Assembly (NCBI RefSeq): GCF_900188325.1 | Contig: NZ_FZPD01000006.1 | Coordinates: forward strand, 186,001 to 250,000 | Source of the DNA: Ekhidna lutea | Lineage (GTDB): Bacteria > Bacteroidota > Bacteroidia > Cytophagales > Cyclobacteriaceae | Direction: 5' to 3' | DNA length: 64,000 nt | In this document: positions 42,901-52,243 of the stretch, piece after piece | How positions within the stretch are numbered: the first letter of the stretch is position 1 | Layout of the letters: each line of letters opens with the position of its first letter | Notes under the pieces: model-generated | Told to the model about the DNA's origin: nothing | The model's database searches: none | The model's input: the letters and a program-made list of their open reading frames with translations, nothing else | Position numbers and translations under genes: made by a program

Positions 42901-44017
42901 TTTTCAGGGTACTTCCATCTTTGAAAATGGTCTTCCCTGCCGAGCTACTGCTCCCATGGGTAGCTGACAGCAGGTTTTCATACTGGATAACTCCTGTTGC
43001 ATTTAACTTCATGAGCAGCATCTCCTCATGACCCGATACGGTCTTAGATCCTGTGACGTAGACATCCATGGGTGTGTTGTCGTTAACCGTGAGGTCATTG
43101 AGTGTGTAGGTGCTGGTGAAGGTTTTGGTGAACTCACCTGAGATTCCGTCAAAATCATAAATATCAAATACTCGATACCGGTAGCTGCCTGAAGTCAGCT
43201 TTGCCAGTACAACCAGTTCCGTATTGGAATAATAGGATGTGGCATCTATGATCTCTTCCACTGAACTACCAATGCTATAGCTTCTATTTTCCGTTGCTTC
43301 AGCATTTGATGCAAAATCACCCAACCAACCTTCTACCTGAACAGATGTTGATTTTCGAATGATCATAAATGTTCGTGTACCAGCAAAAACCAGTTGTTCC
43401 GGAATATCATCATCACTTGTGTCGTATTTGGTCGAAGCTTCAAAGTTTAACGAGCTATCAAAACGCCACAATCGAGCCTCAAGCCCCATGCCCCCACTCG
43501 CAGCACGAGAGGTAGTTATGTAGATATCGGAGTAGGATGGATGGTCTATGAAACCAATATCATAACCAATATTTCCAAATTTGACAGTGGCATTATTTAC
43601 ACTTTCATAATCAGACAGGAGTGTTCCACTGGCATTGTACTTCTGTATGAGAATGCCATTGGCCACCGCCGAGTTTTGTGCATCATCCGGGTTGATATTG
43701 ATTAGAATAAAGACATTGTCATTCAAATCTACAGAAAGGGCTGCTCCATAATCTTCGGAGCTTCCATAGCCAGACGAGTAGGTTTTTGTCCAGTCATGAT
43801 TCCCGTCTTCGTCAAACTTGACTAGAATGGCATCATAATCCGACCCGGTAAACAGCGTTCCTAAAACATACGTTTCACCTATCGAGCTGGTGGCAGACTC
43901 TGTCATTTCAAAGGACCCAGCAGCAGAGTAGCTGGCTGTCCACTTGTCAACATAAGGTTGGCCAAAACAAAGCTGAAAGGCTAAAAAACTAAAAAGGCAG
44001 TAATACAATCGTTTCAT
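36998..44017 (-). CDS. Giant T9SS-secreted Ig-like repeat protein (2339 residues)
   Basis: Starts at ATG 44017 (MKRLYYCLFSFLAFQLCFGQ, a signal peptide). Order of parts: about 450 residues of propeller-like repeats (SIGETYVLGTLF..., LVKFDEDGNHDWTKTY); a PKD/Ig-like SVDLGEDIVSTEGQTETLGA module; a fibronectin-like module; four diverged Ig-like units; four to five modules with 'LTGLTEDREYDVWLVAEDASEN'; nine Ig-like units of 84 residues, the last eight nearly identical; and a type A T9SS sorting domain (VTIYPNPVANKLFIDG ... GLYLIQI). It is exported and anchored to the cell surface or released. Adhesion or matrix binding is likely from the repeat design but not shown. It is upstream-neighboured by a two-component system in the same orientation. 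Confidence 0.85.
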   Translation of the reverse strand: MKRLYYCLFSFLAFQLCFGQPYVDKWTASYSAAGSFEMTESATSSIGETYVLGTLFTGSDYDAILVKFDEDGNHDWTKTYSSGYGSSEDYGAALSVDLNDNVFILININPDDAQNSAVANGILIQKYNASGTLLSDYESVNNATVKFGNIGYDIGFIDHPSYSDIYITTSRAASGGMGLEARLWRFDSSLNFEASTKYDTSDDDIPEQLVFAGTRTFMIIRKSTSVQVEGWLGDFASNAEATENRSYSIGSSVEEIIDATSYYSNTELVVLAKLTSGSYRYRVFDIYDFDGISGEFTKTFTSTYTLNDLTVNDNTPMDVYVTGSKTVSGHEEMLLMKLNATGVIQYENLLSATHGSSSSAGKTIFKDGSTLKIGGKVVESGTSHPGSASFDTDGNQTDVSHFNSGSNTIHQMVQGANGENILVGSSGSSTYAYAQCSGPPSVDLGEDIVSTEGQTETLGASLPIGQSYEWSTGATSRTIQVTTDGTYSVAVRNNQGCPASDEVNVSFLEAAPVAPKLLQPVIVANHGTSPVIQINWANDDVKAVSHALTYEVSWNPGTTFNAYNGPNTSYDFTAANLSGDEYTMRVASRNNDNVESGGKLLTLRPCSLYDMSALETYVGGFTLNGPSSFTDAGGTGSFNLSGYSGGDDELDSFFEWVLPAGWEVTNYTTVNVTVAVPADATSGQVGVRIVNPCTGETTSTITKDVYIVRDQTITFNQPSNTKVGAAAFDLGATASSGLAVSYQANPTDILQIVDGMATPLKAGTVTITASQSGDAEWNAAPNVERTLTVNKGDDVITFNALDNVVWNVADFDLDNLASTKSGRQISWSGSDDLIAAVLSLGNVDPKKPGTITITASLGGNSDWNAASDVDQALTVEKANQTITFSPVPNKLVTDDDFQIWDYITVSSGLSPTVVSSQTSVADITGSVLNIIGAGTTTLSASQEGDAYYHSATSQAQSFTVDKLSQTITFDPIPDKTVQDADFDLTATASSNLTVTYMSSNTAVATVTGSTVSIVGEGTTTISADQAGDATYTAAPTVNRSLTVGAGVTVTFDTGYPQFDYFCCGAYKLFLQLTENGNVYYVVEPDGSSEPTPDQIKNGNNASGSAAFKSGSAFSLEAGVENSQSQISGLAESTAYDIYLAVADESFNLSPFVTKLDVVTDDRTAPEWSGTYPKMGTISSLEAEVLIDLNEETGKVYYAVFGSSSTTRFPANLKNGNNFGALDEGFVDASATGFTLTGLTEDREYDVWLVAEDASENLQPVAVKIDFTTIDDIVPEFVSGFPTILAIDETVVDIEVKINEGGTIYGVAQLSGETAPSFAQVKAGNNSDGSLAISSNSLSLTMNELGVLSLSGLTSEVAYDFYVVAEDEHSNSSGTPVKLFATTADLKAPAITPTFLTEVSVTSEEATFSFSLDEAGTFYFVLDGSIVTSPSPAQVKTGKTETDQAALISGSKVVATEGEVVSFMVTGLSAGQEYELFYVAEDDVGNISSSTLSNTFQTDKLDQTITFEALANKVYGDVDFDLTASSSSNLEVTYASSNENVAMVDGYTVTILGAGTTTITAIQSGDDTYNAAANVSQDLIVEKASQSIIFTPLEAKYIDDPTFDLIATGGNSGNPVTFISSDESVATVSGSTVTIVGAGATTITASQAGNDTYEAATDATQELIVGKQSQTITFEAIESKSFGDADFELVATGGDSGNPVTFTSSEESVATVSGSTVTIVGAGATTITASQAGNDTYEAATDATQELIVGKQSQTITLEAIESKSYGDPDFELVATGGDSGNPVTFTSSDESVATVSSNTVTIVGAGTTAITASQAGNDTYEAATDVTQELIVGKQSQTISFEAIESKTFGDADFELVATGGDSGNPVTFISSDESVAIVSGSMVTIVGAGSTVITASQAGSDNYEAATDVTQEVIVGKQSQTITFEAIEPKTFGDTDFELVVTGGDSDNSVTFTSSDESVATVSGSTVTIVGAGATTITASQAGNDTYETATDVTQELIVGKQSQTISFEAIESKTFGDADFELFATGGDSGNPITFTSSDEGVTIVSGSMVTIVGAGTTTITASQVGNDNYEAATDVNQELIVGKQSQTLSFEAIESKTFGDPDFELVATGGDSGNPVAFISSDESVATVSGSMVTIVGAGTTTITASQGGDDTYEAATDVTQELIVGKQSQTISFEAIEAKTFGDADFELVATGGDSGNPITFTSSDVSVATISGSMVTIVGAGTTTITASQAGNDNYETAEDISQELVIEAEEIPTGLSEKVVVTIYPNPVANKLFIDGQNLESVELYTLGGVRIKSWDLVSGNTAISFGEIEQGLYLIQITDRSKKQVLKRIVKK
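37270..39537 (-). repeat. Nine 252-bp coding tandem repeats
   Basis: Within the giant gene, 84-codon units repeat with an exact 252-bp period (for example the codons of GKQSQT recur at about 37511, 37763 and so on). Seven begin GKQSQT; the two upstream ones are more diverged. Near identity suggests recent expansion or gene conversion. Confidence 0.9.
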
Positions 44018-44129
44018 AAGGCAACTTTTTTGATTGGTAATCAAGTTGCCTAAGAGTCGTCAGGACTAAAACTGGTATTTAGTGAAGGGATTGATTTTTT
44101 TAGGGAACGAACACTTATACCGAGTAAGC

Positions 44130-44825
44130 CTAAAGCATACTGAGGCTTTCAATAAAGTCTTTACGATACGATTTTCCAATCTGTACCTTGTGTCCTTTCA
44201 GGAAAACGTACCCTTCGGACAAGGAATCTACATGCGCAAAGTTGATGAGATACGATCGATGAACACGCATAAATCCAAAGGGCAGAAGCTTTCCCTCCAC
44301 ACTTTTAAGCGTATGGCTGATGATGAATTTCTCTTTTTCGGTAAAGACGTTGGCATAGTTATCAAATGCCTCCACGTAGACGATATCAGAAGACATCACC
44401 GATATGATTTCCTGTCCGTTCTTCAGAAACAATTTTTCAGGTGCCTTTGAGTCGGCTGGCTTTTCTTTCCTTCTCGATAGAGCGATCTCTACATTGGCGA
44501 TCAAGTCTCGCTCATTGAAAGGCTTTACGATATACCCTGAGGGATTGACTTGTTTGGCTCGGTCGAGTGTCTTTTGATCATAGTAGGAGGTCAAAAAAAT
44601 GAATGGTACTTTGAGGTGTTTGGACAGCTCAATGCCATCCATCGTCCCATCAATATTGACATCCAGAATAGCCAGATCAGGGGCATTGTCCTCGAAAAAT
44701 TCGAGCACCTTCTTGCCATTAAAAAAGGTACTGACCACCTCATACCCATGTCGCTCAAGGGTGTCAAGGATGTCATCAGCGATTAAAGGCTCATCTTCCA
44801 CTACGACTATCGATGCTTTGCTCAT
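44130..44825 (-). CDS. LytTR-family response regulator
   Basis: 231 residues. Receiver domain with acidic pair E10-D11, phospho-acceptor D55 in LAILDVN, T in FLTSYYD and K in IVKPF; then a LytTR DNA-binding domain (about 130-231; IVYVEAFDNYANVFTE, FMRVHRSYLINF). Its start overlaps the kinase stop (ATGA), so the pair is a cognate two-component system. The adjacent giant surface protein is a possible target. Confidence 0.94.
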   Translation of the reverse strand: MSKASIVVVEDEPLIADDILDTLERHGYEVVSTFFNGKKVLEFFEDNAPDLAILDVNIDGTMDGIELSKHLKVPFIFLTSYYDQKTLDRAKQVNPSGYIVKPFNERDLIANVEIALSRRKEKPADSKAPEKLFLKNGQEIISVMSSDIVYVEAFDNYANVFTEKEKFIISHTLKSVEGKLLPFGFMRVHRSYLINFAHVDSLSEGYVFLKGHKVQIGKSYRKDFIESLSML

Positions 44826-46720
44826 GCTACCAGTTTGTATTGTGAAAGTTTCAGTTGGACATGGGTTCCTGCTCCGCTTAAGATATCTATTTCGGCCTCC
44901 AGTTTTCTGGACAGTGAGCGAATCATCTTCCAGCCAAACGAGTCTGAAGTTTCCAGTTTGCTCTTATCCATCCCTTTACCATTGTCCGCCACAGACACCA
45001 CAAGTTGATTGTTATGCTCTTCAAGTGAAATGGTGATTTTTCCTTCTTTCGATTGATCAAAAGCATATTTGAGCGTGTTAGTGATGAGCTCATTCACGAT
45101 GAGTCCCAAAGGAATAACCGTGTCGATATCCAGCTTTATACCCGAAGAATTCACCTGATAATCAACCAGCTCCTCATTCACCCCAAAGGAGTAAAAAAGC
45201 TCAGATAAGAGGTTCTCAAAATAGTCTTGCGCATCTACCCCTTTCAGATCGGTGGTGCCATACAGCCGCTGATGTATCAGGGCCATGGCTTTCACTCTGC
45301 TCTCCCCTTCTTTCACTGCTTTTTGGGCCGCCTCATCTTCCAGGTTACCAGCTTGCAGCTTGAGCAGGCTGGAGATTACCTGCAGATTGTTTTTCACCCG
45401 ATGATGAATTTCCTGAATCAGGACTTCCTTTTCCTGAAGAGATTTTTTCTTTTGTCTGAACATGACAATGGCCAACCCTGCCACCACCGATAGCAATACC
45501 GCGAAGATGATGAGCCCATTTCGCTGCTGATCTTTCTTGCTTAGGGAGACCGCCTGTAGCTGTGTTTCTGCATTCAGCTGGGCAATCTCTGCTTCCCGCT
45601 TGTCCTTCTCATAGAGCTGCTCCAGTTCGGTTGTTTTAGTGAGCACCTCATTATCCCAGAGTTGCTCCTTTTGTTTTATGGCTTTTTTTAGATGAGTTAA
45701 GGAACGTTTTGGTTCTCCTAATTTTTCATAAACATTGGCCGCCAGATTATTGTACTCATAAGCAATATCCGGTTTTACCTTATCGTCAATGACTTCCCCC
45801 ATTCGGGTCAGATACTTTTTTGATCGTGCCAGATCGTCCTGCTCAAAGTAAAACAGCACAAGTGCATTCAGCACCTGAGCTTTTGTGTCATAGGGACTGT
45901 CATCCTTGAGCAAACCAGCCGATTCTTCGTAATACTTCAATGCCGCATTTCGATTGTCAAGGGCTTCATGTGCGATCGCCAGGTTTATTAATTCATGTAG
46001 GTAAGCTGTTTCATTTTGCAGCTCACTGGCAAGCTGTAGAGCTTTGTTTGAATAGTATACTGAGCTATCGTATTCGTTGAGAAACCGACAAGCTGCGCTG
46101 ATGTTCGTGAGCGTATTCAGTATACCATTTTGATCATCTCTCTTTTCCTTGTACATCAATGATTTCTGGTACGACTCTTTGGCCAAAGCATACTTTTCTG
46201 TCTTACGGAAGATAATCCCCATGTTATTATATAGAATCCCCAACATCCGAGTATCATCAATTTCCACATAAGTCCGGGAGGCTTCTTTGTACTTTTCAAT
46301 GGCCGCTTCCAACTCCCCTTTGAATGAGTGAACCACTCCCAGGTTGAATACTGCATTAGCAAGACCTATCACATCATCATGATAAATAGCATGATCGGCC
46401 GCTTTTTGATAGTAGGCAATAGCTGAGTCAAACTCATTTTGATAATCGTATGCAAGCCCTTGTGCCCTGATTCCTTTGCCAATGATAATGGGGTTGTCCA
46501 ATTGATGCCCCAACTCGAGCACCTTACCGGCATAGTACCAGGCAGAATCAAAATCATACTCCGCCCATTGGTAGTTCAGATCGCTATATAATAGAGCTCG
46601 AAGGCTATCATTACTCACATGCTCCGCTGAATCAGTTAGTGATCTGATCAGTTGAATATTTTGAGTAAATGCAAAAGAAAATTGAAAAAAAATAAAGTGG
46701 TAAACCAGCAGTTTTCGCAT
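44822..46720 (-). CDS. TPR-containing sensor histidine kinase
   Basis: 632 residues from ATG 46720. Signal sequence, then about six TPR units outside the membrane (roughly 40-370; for example DSAIAYYQKAADHAI and ALAKESYQKSLMY), coiled coil, one membrane helix (402-421), and a kinase core of the HisKA_2 type with EIHHRVKNN (437-445; H439/H440 phosphorylated) and HATPase motifs GLIVNELITNTLKYAF and VADNGKGMD. It probably senses periplasmic protein or peptide partners through the TPRs and signals to the LytTR regulator encoded next. Confidence 0.93.
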   Translation of the reverse strand: MRKLLVYHFIFFQFSFAFTQNIQLIRSLTDSAEHVSNDSLRALLYSDLNYQWAEYDFDSAWYYAGKVLELGHQLDNPIIIGKGIRAQGLAYDYQNEFDSAIAYYQKAADHAIYHDDVIGLANAVFNLGVVHSFKGELEAAIEKYKEASRTYVEIDDTRMLGILYNNMGIIFRKTEKYALAKESYQKSLMYKEKRDDQNGILNTLTNISAACRFLNEYDSSVYYSNKALQLASELQNETAYLHELINLAIAHEALDNRNAALKYYEESAGLLKDDSPYDTKAQVLNALVLFYFEQDDLARSKKYLTRMGEVIDDKVKPDIAYEYNNLAANVYEKLGEPKRSLTHLKKAIKQKEQLWDNEVLTKTTELEQLYEKDKREAEIAQLNAETQLQAVSLSKKDQQRNGLIIFAVLLSVVAGLAIVMFRQKKKSLQEKEVLIQEIHHRVKNNLQVISSLLKLQAGNLEDEAAQKAVKEGESRVKAMALIHQRLYGTTDLKGVDAQDYFENLLSELFYSFGVNEELVDYQVNSSGIKLDIDTVIPLGLIVNELITNTLKYAFDQSKEGKITISLEEHNNQLVVSVADNGKGMDKSKLETSDSFGWKMIRSLSRKLEAEIDILSGAGTHVQLKLSQYKLVA

Positions 46721-46740
46721 CGGATAAAAATAAACCAATA

Positions 46741-46778
46741 AAAATAAAAAGCCCCATCCGCATGGCAGACAGGGCTTT
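46741..46778 (-). terminator. Terminator of the first subtilase gene
   Basis: Minus-strand stem AAAGCCC/GGGCTTT (46778-46772 with 46754-46748), with further inner pairing, followed by TTTATTTTTA. It lies 20 bp after the stop at 46798 and just upstream of the kinase start. Confidence 0.8.
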
Positions 46779-46797
46779 CGATTAGGTTAGGTTTAAG

Positions 46798-49700
46798 TTA
46801 TTCTTTGACGAATTTCTTCATGATAGATTTACCACCTTCATCTACAAGGTGGATCATGTACATGCCTGAGTTCAAATTACCTAGGTGTACTTTGCCATTC
46901 ACTAACTGTCCAGACTTAACAATCTGACCATTCAGGTTTGTGATTTTATATGACTCTTCTGCTCTGTTCGAAGCGATGCTCAATCGATCTTCCACTCTGT
47001 AGTTTGGATACATGCTCACGCTAACAGCCGTTCCTGTTGTGAACGATGAATGTATCACGTAAGAAGATGTAGCTCCGCCTACACAGAAGTTGGTTGTCTC
47101 ACTTGAGCCAAATGCTCCACCGGATGCAAGCGTAGTGCCACCATCTGTCAGACTGTAAGAGCCATTCCCATAAGAGCAGCAAATACCGTCTCCGTATGAA
47201 TCATTGATCACAAAGTCATAGCATCCTGCAGCCAGAGAAATGTTCTCTGTCACTGTAGATCCGTCAGGCTGTGAGCCGTACGTTCCACCAGAAGCTACCA
47301 CTGTTCCACCATCTCTGATCTGCCAGCTGGTCTCCTCAGGATAGTTATCCAATGTGATGCTTAAAGTCACTGTAGTATTTCCGCCACCAGCAGTTACCTG
47401 CAGATCATCAACAGCGATATCACTAGACCATCCGTTTCCGGTTGTTCCTACGATTCGCAGCTTCACATCACCTCCAAGGTAAGAAGCCATATCAATGCTG
47501 GCTGTCTGCCATGAGTTGCCCTGGTTGCCTGAAAGCGTCCAGATGTTCGTCCAGCTATTGCCGTCCGTAGAAGCTTGTGCAGTTAAAGACCCAATGTTGC
47601 TTCCATACATGTGGTACTGGAATGAGAACGTTGCTGCGCTTTCTCCTGAAAGATCAAAACATGGGCTTTCAAGGATTGCTGTTGCATTGTGACCGATCTG
47701 TCCGGTGCTTCCGTTTGTTGAAGCTTCAAGGAACATGTAATACGATCCTTGTGCTGCTGAGCTTGGTCCTGTGTTTGATGAAGGGGTTCCGTTGGCATCT
47801 CTAACCCAGTTGCCATCATCTCCTGTAATCTGCGTCCATCCATCATTGCTTTCGAAACCTTCGCTGTAAGGAAGGGTCTCAGTAGATGAACAAGACATGC
47901 CAGGACTCTGAGTAGTGACATTCACCGCGTTGCTTGCTGCTGACTCATTGCCAGCTGCATCTTTTGCAGTCACAGTGAAAGTATAAGATGTACCAGAAGT
48001 AAGTCCTGTCACATTCGCAGTTGTGTTGGTTACAGTTCCAATGTTGGTAGACCCTTGATACACATCATAACCGGTTACTCCTACATTATCTGTAGATGCA
48101 GTCCAGTTTAGTGTAAGGGTGGTCTCTGTTACGTTAGATGCTGCAAGGTTGGTAGGTGCTGTCGGTGCTTCTGTGTCTCCACCACCTCCAGTGATGTTCA
48201 CTGTATAATCTTCAACCTCACCATAAGTGAATGACTCACAAGCGGTAGGAACTGCATTATACTTCATCGAAACTCTCATTCGGGTATTACCTTCAACAGC
48301 ACTGCTTGGTACTGTAAAGCTTCCTGAAACAGGAGTTGTTTGCGTTGCAGACTGTGTCCACACTTGCTCTCCTGCATCTGAAAAATCACCATCCTTGTTA
48401 TAGTCAATCCAAACGCTGTATGCTTCGTTGTAAACTGTTCCTGTCCAGGTTGGAGTCACAGTAATCGTCGCAGAAGCGTCTTTCGCAAGATCAGTAGACT
48501 GGCTTGTGTAGTCACCATATCCTCCGGAAGATGCTCCAGTGGAATTATCGATACTTCCAAGCTGGACTCTGCTTATGTACTCATCGCTTGTATTATTACC
48601 ATTTGACGCACAGTAGTTTAACTGCACTTCAGTTGTAGTAAAGTTTACTGAACTGGAGTAAGAAGAATTAGATCCGTCAGAACACTTGCTTCTCACTTGT
48701 GCTTCGTACTGCGTTTCAGCGGTCAGTCCGGTAAGACTTGCAGAAGCACCCGAAGAAGCTTGTGTGGTCCAAGTTGTAGTACCTGTCTGACGATATCTTA
48801 CGTCGTAAGTAGCTCCTGAAACCGGATCCCAGCTAAGTGTAGCTGTAGATGATCCAACATTAGAAGATGAAAGTCCGGTAGGAGTGGTTGCCGTACAAGG
48901 CACTGAAGCTCCGAGACCAGTTACAACCAATGAAAAGTCCTGACTACCTCCGGAAAGAGATCCTTTGTGAGTAACAGTGATTGTATATGATCCTGTTGCA
49001 TTGGCAATATCAACTCTTTCGTATGGATCAACATTGTTATCGCCAGTTCCATTTGAGTTGATACCAGTCAATCTATAAGGATTGTAAGTTGTTCCTCCCT
49101 GAGAAACTCTAATATCAAGGTCATTTACAAGTACCGGAGTTGTTTGGTTTGCTGTTCCAGTATTAGCTGTTCCAGCCGGATCTGTCCAGGAGATAGATGC
49201 CAATAACGGACTACTTCCATCAGAGTCAACATTCAATGTATAAGTCTGGCCAGGATTCAGCGTAAGCTCCGAAACTACAGAAGCTCCACCATTAGAGCTG
49301 ATTACCTCAGCAGCTTTTTTGGCGTTAAGCAGTCCCCATCCGTAAACTACGTCCGGACCGGAGATACCTGCATCATCAGCAGTATGAAGTGCCACCCCTT
49401 TTAGGGTTGCAGCTCTCATGAAAGAGCCATTCAAATTGTTGTAATGCTGCTGAAGAAGTAATAGTGTTCCGGTCACGTTAGGTGATGCCATGGAAGTACC
49501 ACTGATAGAGTTGTAAGCTACATCACTGTTGTCGTACGTAGAGTAAACACCTGTACCATTACCAGTAATGTCCGGCTTGATTCTGTAATCATCTGTAGGA
49601 CCTTCACTACTGCTACTGTTAATTGTCACTGAATTGAAAGTACCATCATTGTTGACATTTGCATCTTGCCCGTTGGCAACAACCATGTTGTTTTTGGAAG

Positions 49701-50556
49701 TCGAGTGACCAGTAAGTTTATCATATGCGGACTGACCGGCAAGTGGGTTTCCGTTTGAGGAATTGTCATTACCGTCATTACCAGCAGCAACTACCATCAA
49801 GTAAAATGGAGAGTTGTACATCAAATTATCCCAATCTCTAGATTCATCGATATATGCCCCAAAGTACCAATCAGGTACCAGGTCCGCTCTAAATCCATAC
49901 GAGTGATTTGAAATCAACATCCCGCTTGCCGCTTCAGTGGTAGCTTCCGAAAGGTCATTGTTCCAATCATGGGTAAGTGCTCTAGCTTGTGGAGCCATTC
50001 CTTTAGCAGCTGCTTGTACACCTGATGCAACAATAGTACCGGTAACATGCTGTGCGTGGAAGCTATTTCCATTCAAACCCGTCACTCCATCATTGATTGT
50101 AACCCGGTTGTTTCCACCCGGCCCATCAAACTCCTGGTGTGTTACTCGGGTTGGTCCTCCATCCCATACATGAGCAGTCATGTTTTGGCCATCAAGACTT
50201 AAACCAAGTGAACCCCCAATATTGAGGTGATCTGCTCGTGTAGACCGTGCAGCATCCTCATTATAGATTGTGTAATAAATAGGTTGGCCGTCTTTTGATA
50301 CTGCTACCAATTCATCTACAGAACCATCCGAATTTGCTTTGAGGATTTCCCAACCTCGTAGGGAGGCCATGTTAATGGCTTGAGCTTTTCTGTTGTCCTC
50401 TTTGGCTTTAAAGCTCTGTTTTAGTTGGGTAAGTTTTACTTTGTCATACTTGTTGCTAATCTCTTGCCGCTGCTCTGGAGTCTGGGCAAAAGTGGTCATA
50501 GTGGACAAGGTAAAGGCGAGCAACAACGCCTTAACCTGTCGCTTGTTTCTTCTCAT
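46798..50556 (-). CDS. Secreted S8 serine peptidase (subtilase) with T9SS sorting domain
   Basis: 1252 residues. Signal peptide ends TTFAQ. Catalytic triad: D132 in HVWDGGP, H167 in [12 protein letters not shown]355 in GTSMASP, with oxyanion N260 in AAGNDG. A PPC-like beta domain follows (about 420-560), then a fibronectin type III module, a GEVED-type domain ([13 protein letters not shown]), a second fibronectin module, a MAM-like sandwich ([22 protein letters not shown]), a short Cys-rich repeat domain, and a T9SS sorting domain ([12 protein letters not shown] ... [19 protein letters not shown]). It should be an active surface or released protease. Confidence 0.93.
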   Translation of the reverse strand: MRRNKRQVKALLLAFTLSTMTTFAQTPEQRQEISNKYDKVKLTQLKQSFKAKEDNRKAQAINMASLRGWEILKANSDGSVDELVAVSKDGQPIYYTIYNEDAARSTRADHLNIGGSLGLSLDGQNMTAHVWDGGPTRVTHQEFDGPGGNNRVTINDGVTGLNGNSFHAQHVTGTIVASGVQAAAKGMAPQARALTHDWNNDLSEATTEAASGMLISNHSYGFRADLVPDWYFGAYIDESRDWDNLMYNSPFYLMVVAAGNDGNDNSSNGNPLAGQSAYDKLTGHSTSKNNMVVANGQDANVNNDGTFNSVTINSSSSEGPTDDYRIKPDITGNGTGVYSTYDNSDVAYNSISGTSMASPNVTGTLLLLQQHYNNLNGSFMRAATLKGVALHTADDAGISGPDVVYGWGLLNAKKAAEVISSNGGASVVSELTLNPGQTYTLNVDSDGSSPLLASISWTDPAGTANTGTANQTTPVLVNDLDIRVSQGGTTYNPYRLTGINSNGTGDNNVDPYERVDIANATGSYTITVTHKGSLSGGSQDFSLVVTGLGASVPCTATTPTGLSSSNVGSSTATLSWDPVSGATYDVRYRQTGTTTWTTQASSGASASLTGLTAETQYEAQVRSKCSDGSNSSYSSSVNFTTTEVQLNYCASNGNNTSDEYISRVQLGSIDNSTGASSGGYGDYTSQSTDLAKDASATITVTPTWTGTVYNEAYSVWIDYNKDGDFSDAGEQVWTQSATQTTPVSGSFTVPSSAVEGNTRMRVSMKYNAVPTACESFTYGEVEDYTVNITGGGGDTEAPTAPTNLAASNVTETTLTLNWTASTDNVGVTGYDVYQGSTNIGTVTNTTANVTGLTSGTSYTFTVTAKDAAGNESAASNAVNVTTQSPGMSCSSTETLPYSEGFESNDGWTQITGDDGNWVRDANGTPSSNTGPSSAAQGSYYMFLEASTNGSTGQIGHNATAILESPCFDLSGESAATFSFQYHMYGSNIGSLTAQASTDGNSWTNIWTLSGNQGNSWQTASIDMASYLGGDVKLRIVGTTGNGWSSDIAVDDLQVTAGGGNTTVTLSITLDNYPEETSWQIRDGGTVVASGGTYGSQPDGSTVTENISLAAGCYDFVINDSYGDGICCSYGNGSYSLTDGGTTLASGGAFGSSETTNFCVGGATSSYVIHSSFTTGTAVSVSMYPNYRVEDRLSIASNRAEESYKITNLNGQIVKSGQLVNGKVHLGNLNSGMYMIHLVDEGGKSIMKKFVKE

Positions 50557-50858
50557 AATAAAACGATCTAGGTTACTAATTAATCCGACGAATATAAGGT
50601 TATTTTTTACGGACTTCCAACAAGCTTTGCTTTAAAAAAACAAAATCAATACTTTATTTTGTTTATAAACAAAAATTAAAATTTTAAACTGTTATTATTA
50701 TTTTTTCAGAACGAGCTAAGAATCTATTGCACTTTACATAGATAAAAATGTATTATCAAATGATAATGAAAGTTACAATCTGTCGACGAATCAGTCTATT
50801 GTGTAGACGAAATAGTTTAAATTGATCCTAAATTCAGGATTTATACGATAATGTCGTT
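50557..50858. other. Divergent control region with TTATCA-AA-TGATAA inverted repeat
   Basis: 302 bp between the subtilase and a rightward lipoprotein gene; no reading frame is convincing. It is very AT-rich. At 50753-50766 is the inverted repeat TTATCAAATGATAA followed by TG; nearly the same 14-bp sequence occurs at 57927-57940 before another protease gene. Confidence 0.5.
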
Positions 50859-51278
50859 ATGTATAAAATATTAAAAGGAATCACAATTTTAGTTTGGCTA
50901 TTTTTTGGTTGTGCTGCTCAAAAACCTAAAATTGAGAAAGGTACATTAAAAGGTGTAACAGGAGTTTATGAAGGGAATTGCATGCCTGGGCCGGGAAGAC
51001 CTCCGTGTGAGCCAAGACCTGTTTCAATAACAATTTTGATTACTGACGTAAGTGAATCTTACGATGAAAATAAACTGGTAAAAAAAATTAAGTCAGATGA
51101 TAATGGCGAGTATCAGACAGATCTTCCTGTCGGAAGATATAGTTTATTCTTAAATGATGCTGATCAGGTAGTATGTACGATAATCCAATGTCCGGAAACA
51201 TGCATTTGTCATCCATTTGAAATTAAGTCAGATTCCACCACTACTATTGATGCGAATCTGGATCATGCAGTTTGGTGA
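50859..51278 (+). CDS. Lipoprotein with carboxypeptidase-regulatory-like fold
   Basis: 139 residues. Lipobox WLFFGCAAQ gives Cys at about residue 18. The body has the shape of a small transthyretin/Cna-B-like sandwich: GTLKGVTGVYEGNC, VSITILITD, then DDNGEYQTDLPVGRYSLFLND, with cysteines in CTIIQCPETCICHPF. No family name can be given with confidence. It is probably anchored in the outer membrane. Confidence 0.65.
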   Translation: MYKILKGITILVWLFFGCAAQKPKIEKGTLKGVTGVYEGNCMPGPGRPPCEPRPVSITILITDVSESYDENKLVKKIKSDDNGEYQTDLPVGRYSLFLNDADQVVCTIIQCPETCICHPFEIKSDSTTTIDANLDHAVW

Positions 51279-51294
51279 GTGTTGAATAGTCCTG

Positions 51295-51654
51295 CTAATC
51301 CTCATTTTTTCGTTCTACCAAAAGAACGAATCCTTCGTCGAGCAGAAGGTAACCCTGTTCATAGCAAAACCGGTAGATATCTCCAGCTTTCGTTGTGTAG
51401 CTATTCGTATAAAAATCAAAGTCAAATCCTTTCTTTAATAATTTGTCTTTGTGCGTCTTTTTCTTGCCATCCGGGTTTAGTTCAAGCAATATTCTTCGAT
51501 TCTTAGCCAATGTGTTGTTCACATTTCTCATGTAATTGGTTGTGGCTGAATTCGCCTTATTATTAAAGGCATTTCGACATGCATCTGAGCAAAATTTTTT
51601 ATCAATCCGACCGTGAACAGGTCTGCCGCACTCCGGGCATTCTCTATTTTTCAT
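51295..51654 (-). CDS. Zinc-ribbon protein
   Basis: 119 residues. A short zinc ribbon at the N-terminus has ECPECGRPVHGR and KKFCSDACRNAF: four cysteines at 6, 9, 22 and 26, like the DUF2116/'CxxC...CSxxCR' ribbons. The remainder is basic and helical with an end strand (GYLLLDEGFVLLVERK). Nucleic-acid binding is likely. Small and isolated; it converges with the lipoprotein gene. Confidence 0.72.
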   Translation of the reverse strand: MKNRECPECGRPVHGRIDKKFCSDACRNAFNNKANSATTNYMRNVNNTLAKNRRILLELNPDGKKKTHKDKLLKKGFDFDFYTNSYTTKAGDIYRFCYEQGYLLLDEGFVLLVERKNED

Positions 51655-51834
51655 TTTTCTAAAGTATTGACTTTCAATAAAAAATCCAATTACAAACGAC
51701 TACAAACGGATACTAAATGACTACAAATATTTAAAAACCGAATCAAGTTTGTGACCTACCCAACCTTTGCCATCGTCAAACGACAAATTCATCTACCAAC
51801 AGGTGAATCATTAACAATTAAAATTTTTATTATC

Positions 51835-52170
51835 ATGACAAGTTTAAAGAACCACGTACAACTAATTGGTAGATTAGGTAACGATCCAGAAGTAAGAACT
51901 TTCGAAAGCGGCAAAAAAATGGCCACATTCTCACTCGCTACAAACGAGACGTATTACAATAACAAAGGTGAAAAAGTAGAAGATACTCAATGGCACAACA
52001 TTGTGGTGTGGGGTAAGAAAGCGGATGTAGTCGAAAACTATCTTAATAAAGGAAGCGAGATCGCGCTGGGAGGTAAGTTGATTAATCGATCATATGAAAA
52101 AGAGGGTGAGAAAAAATACATCACCGAGATTAGCTTGAGCGAACTACACATGATGGGTAAGAAAGATTGA
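51835..52170 (+). CDS. ssb: Short single-stranded DNA-binding protein
   Basis: 111 residues from ATG 51835 (MTSLKNHVQLIGRLGNDPEVR). A complete OB fold: FSLATNETYYNNKGEKVEDTQWHNIVVWGKKADVVENYLNKGSEIALGGKL. The usual long linker and acidic tip (DDDxPF) are absent; the protein ends ELHMMGKKD. It therefore binds single-stranded DNA but should not recruit partners through the tip. The frame extends upstream to 51751, but that part is not SSB-like. A perfect hairpin terminator follows. Confidence 0.93.
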   Translation: MTSLKNHVQLIGRLGNDPEVRTFESGKKMATFSLATNETYYNNKGEKVEDTQWHNIVVWGKKADVVENYLNKGSEIALGGKLINRSYEKEGEKKYITEISLSELHMMGKKD

Positions 52171-52195
52171 TTATCAATTTTATCGTTGACTAAAA

Positions 52196-52225
52196 AAGCC
52201 CTGCATCGTTAACGATGCAGGGCTT
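52196..52225. terminator. Bidirectional terminator between ssb and the leftward sigma operon
   Basis: AAGCCCTGCATCGTT followed by AACGATGCAGGGCTT is a perfect 30-bp palindrome with an A-run before and a T-run after. It ends ssb on the plus strand and the leftward operon on the minus strand. Confidence 0.92.
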
Positions 52226-52243
52226 ACTTTTTTTTAATCAATT

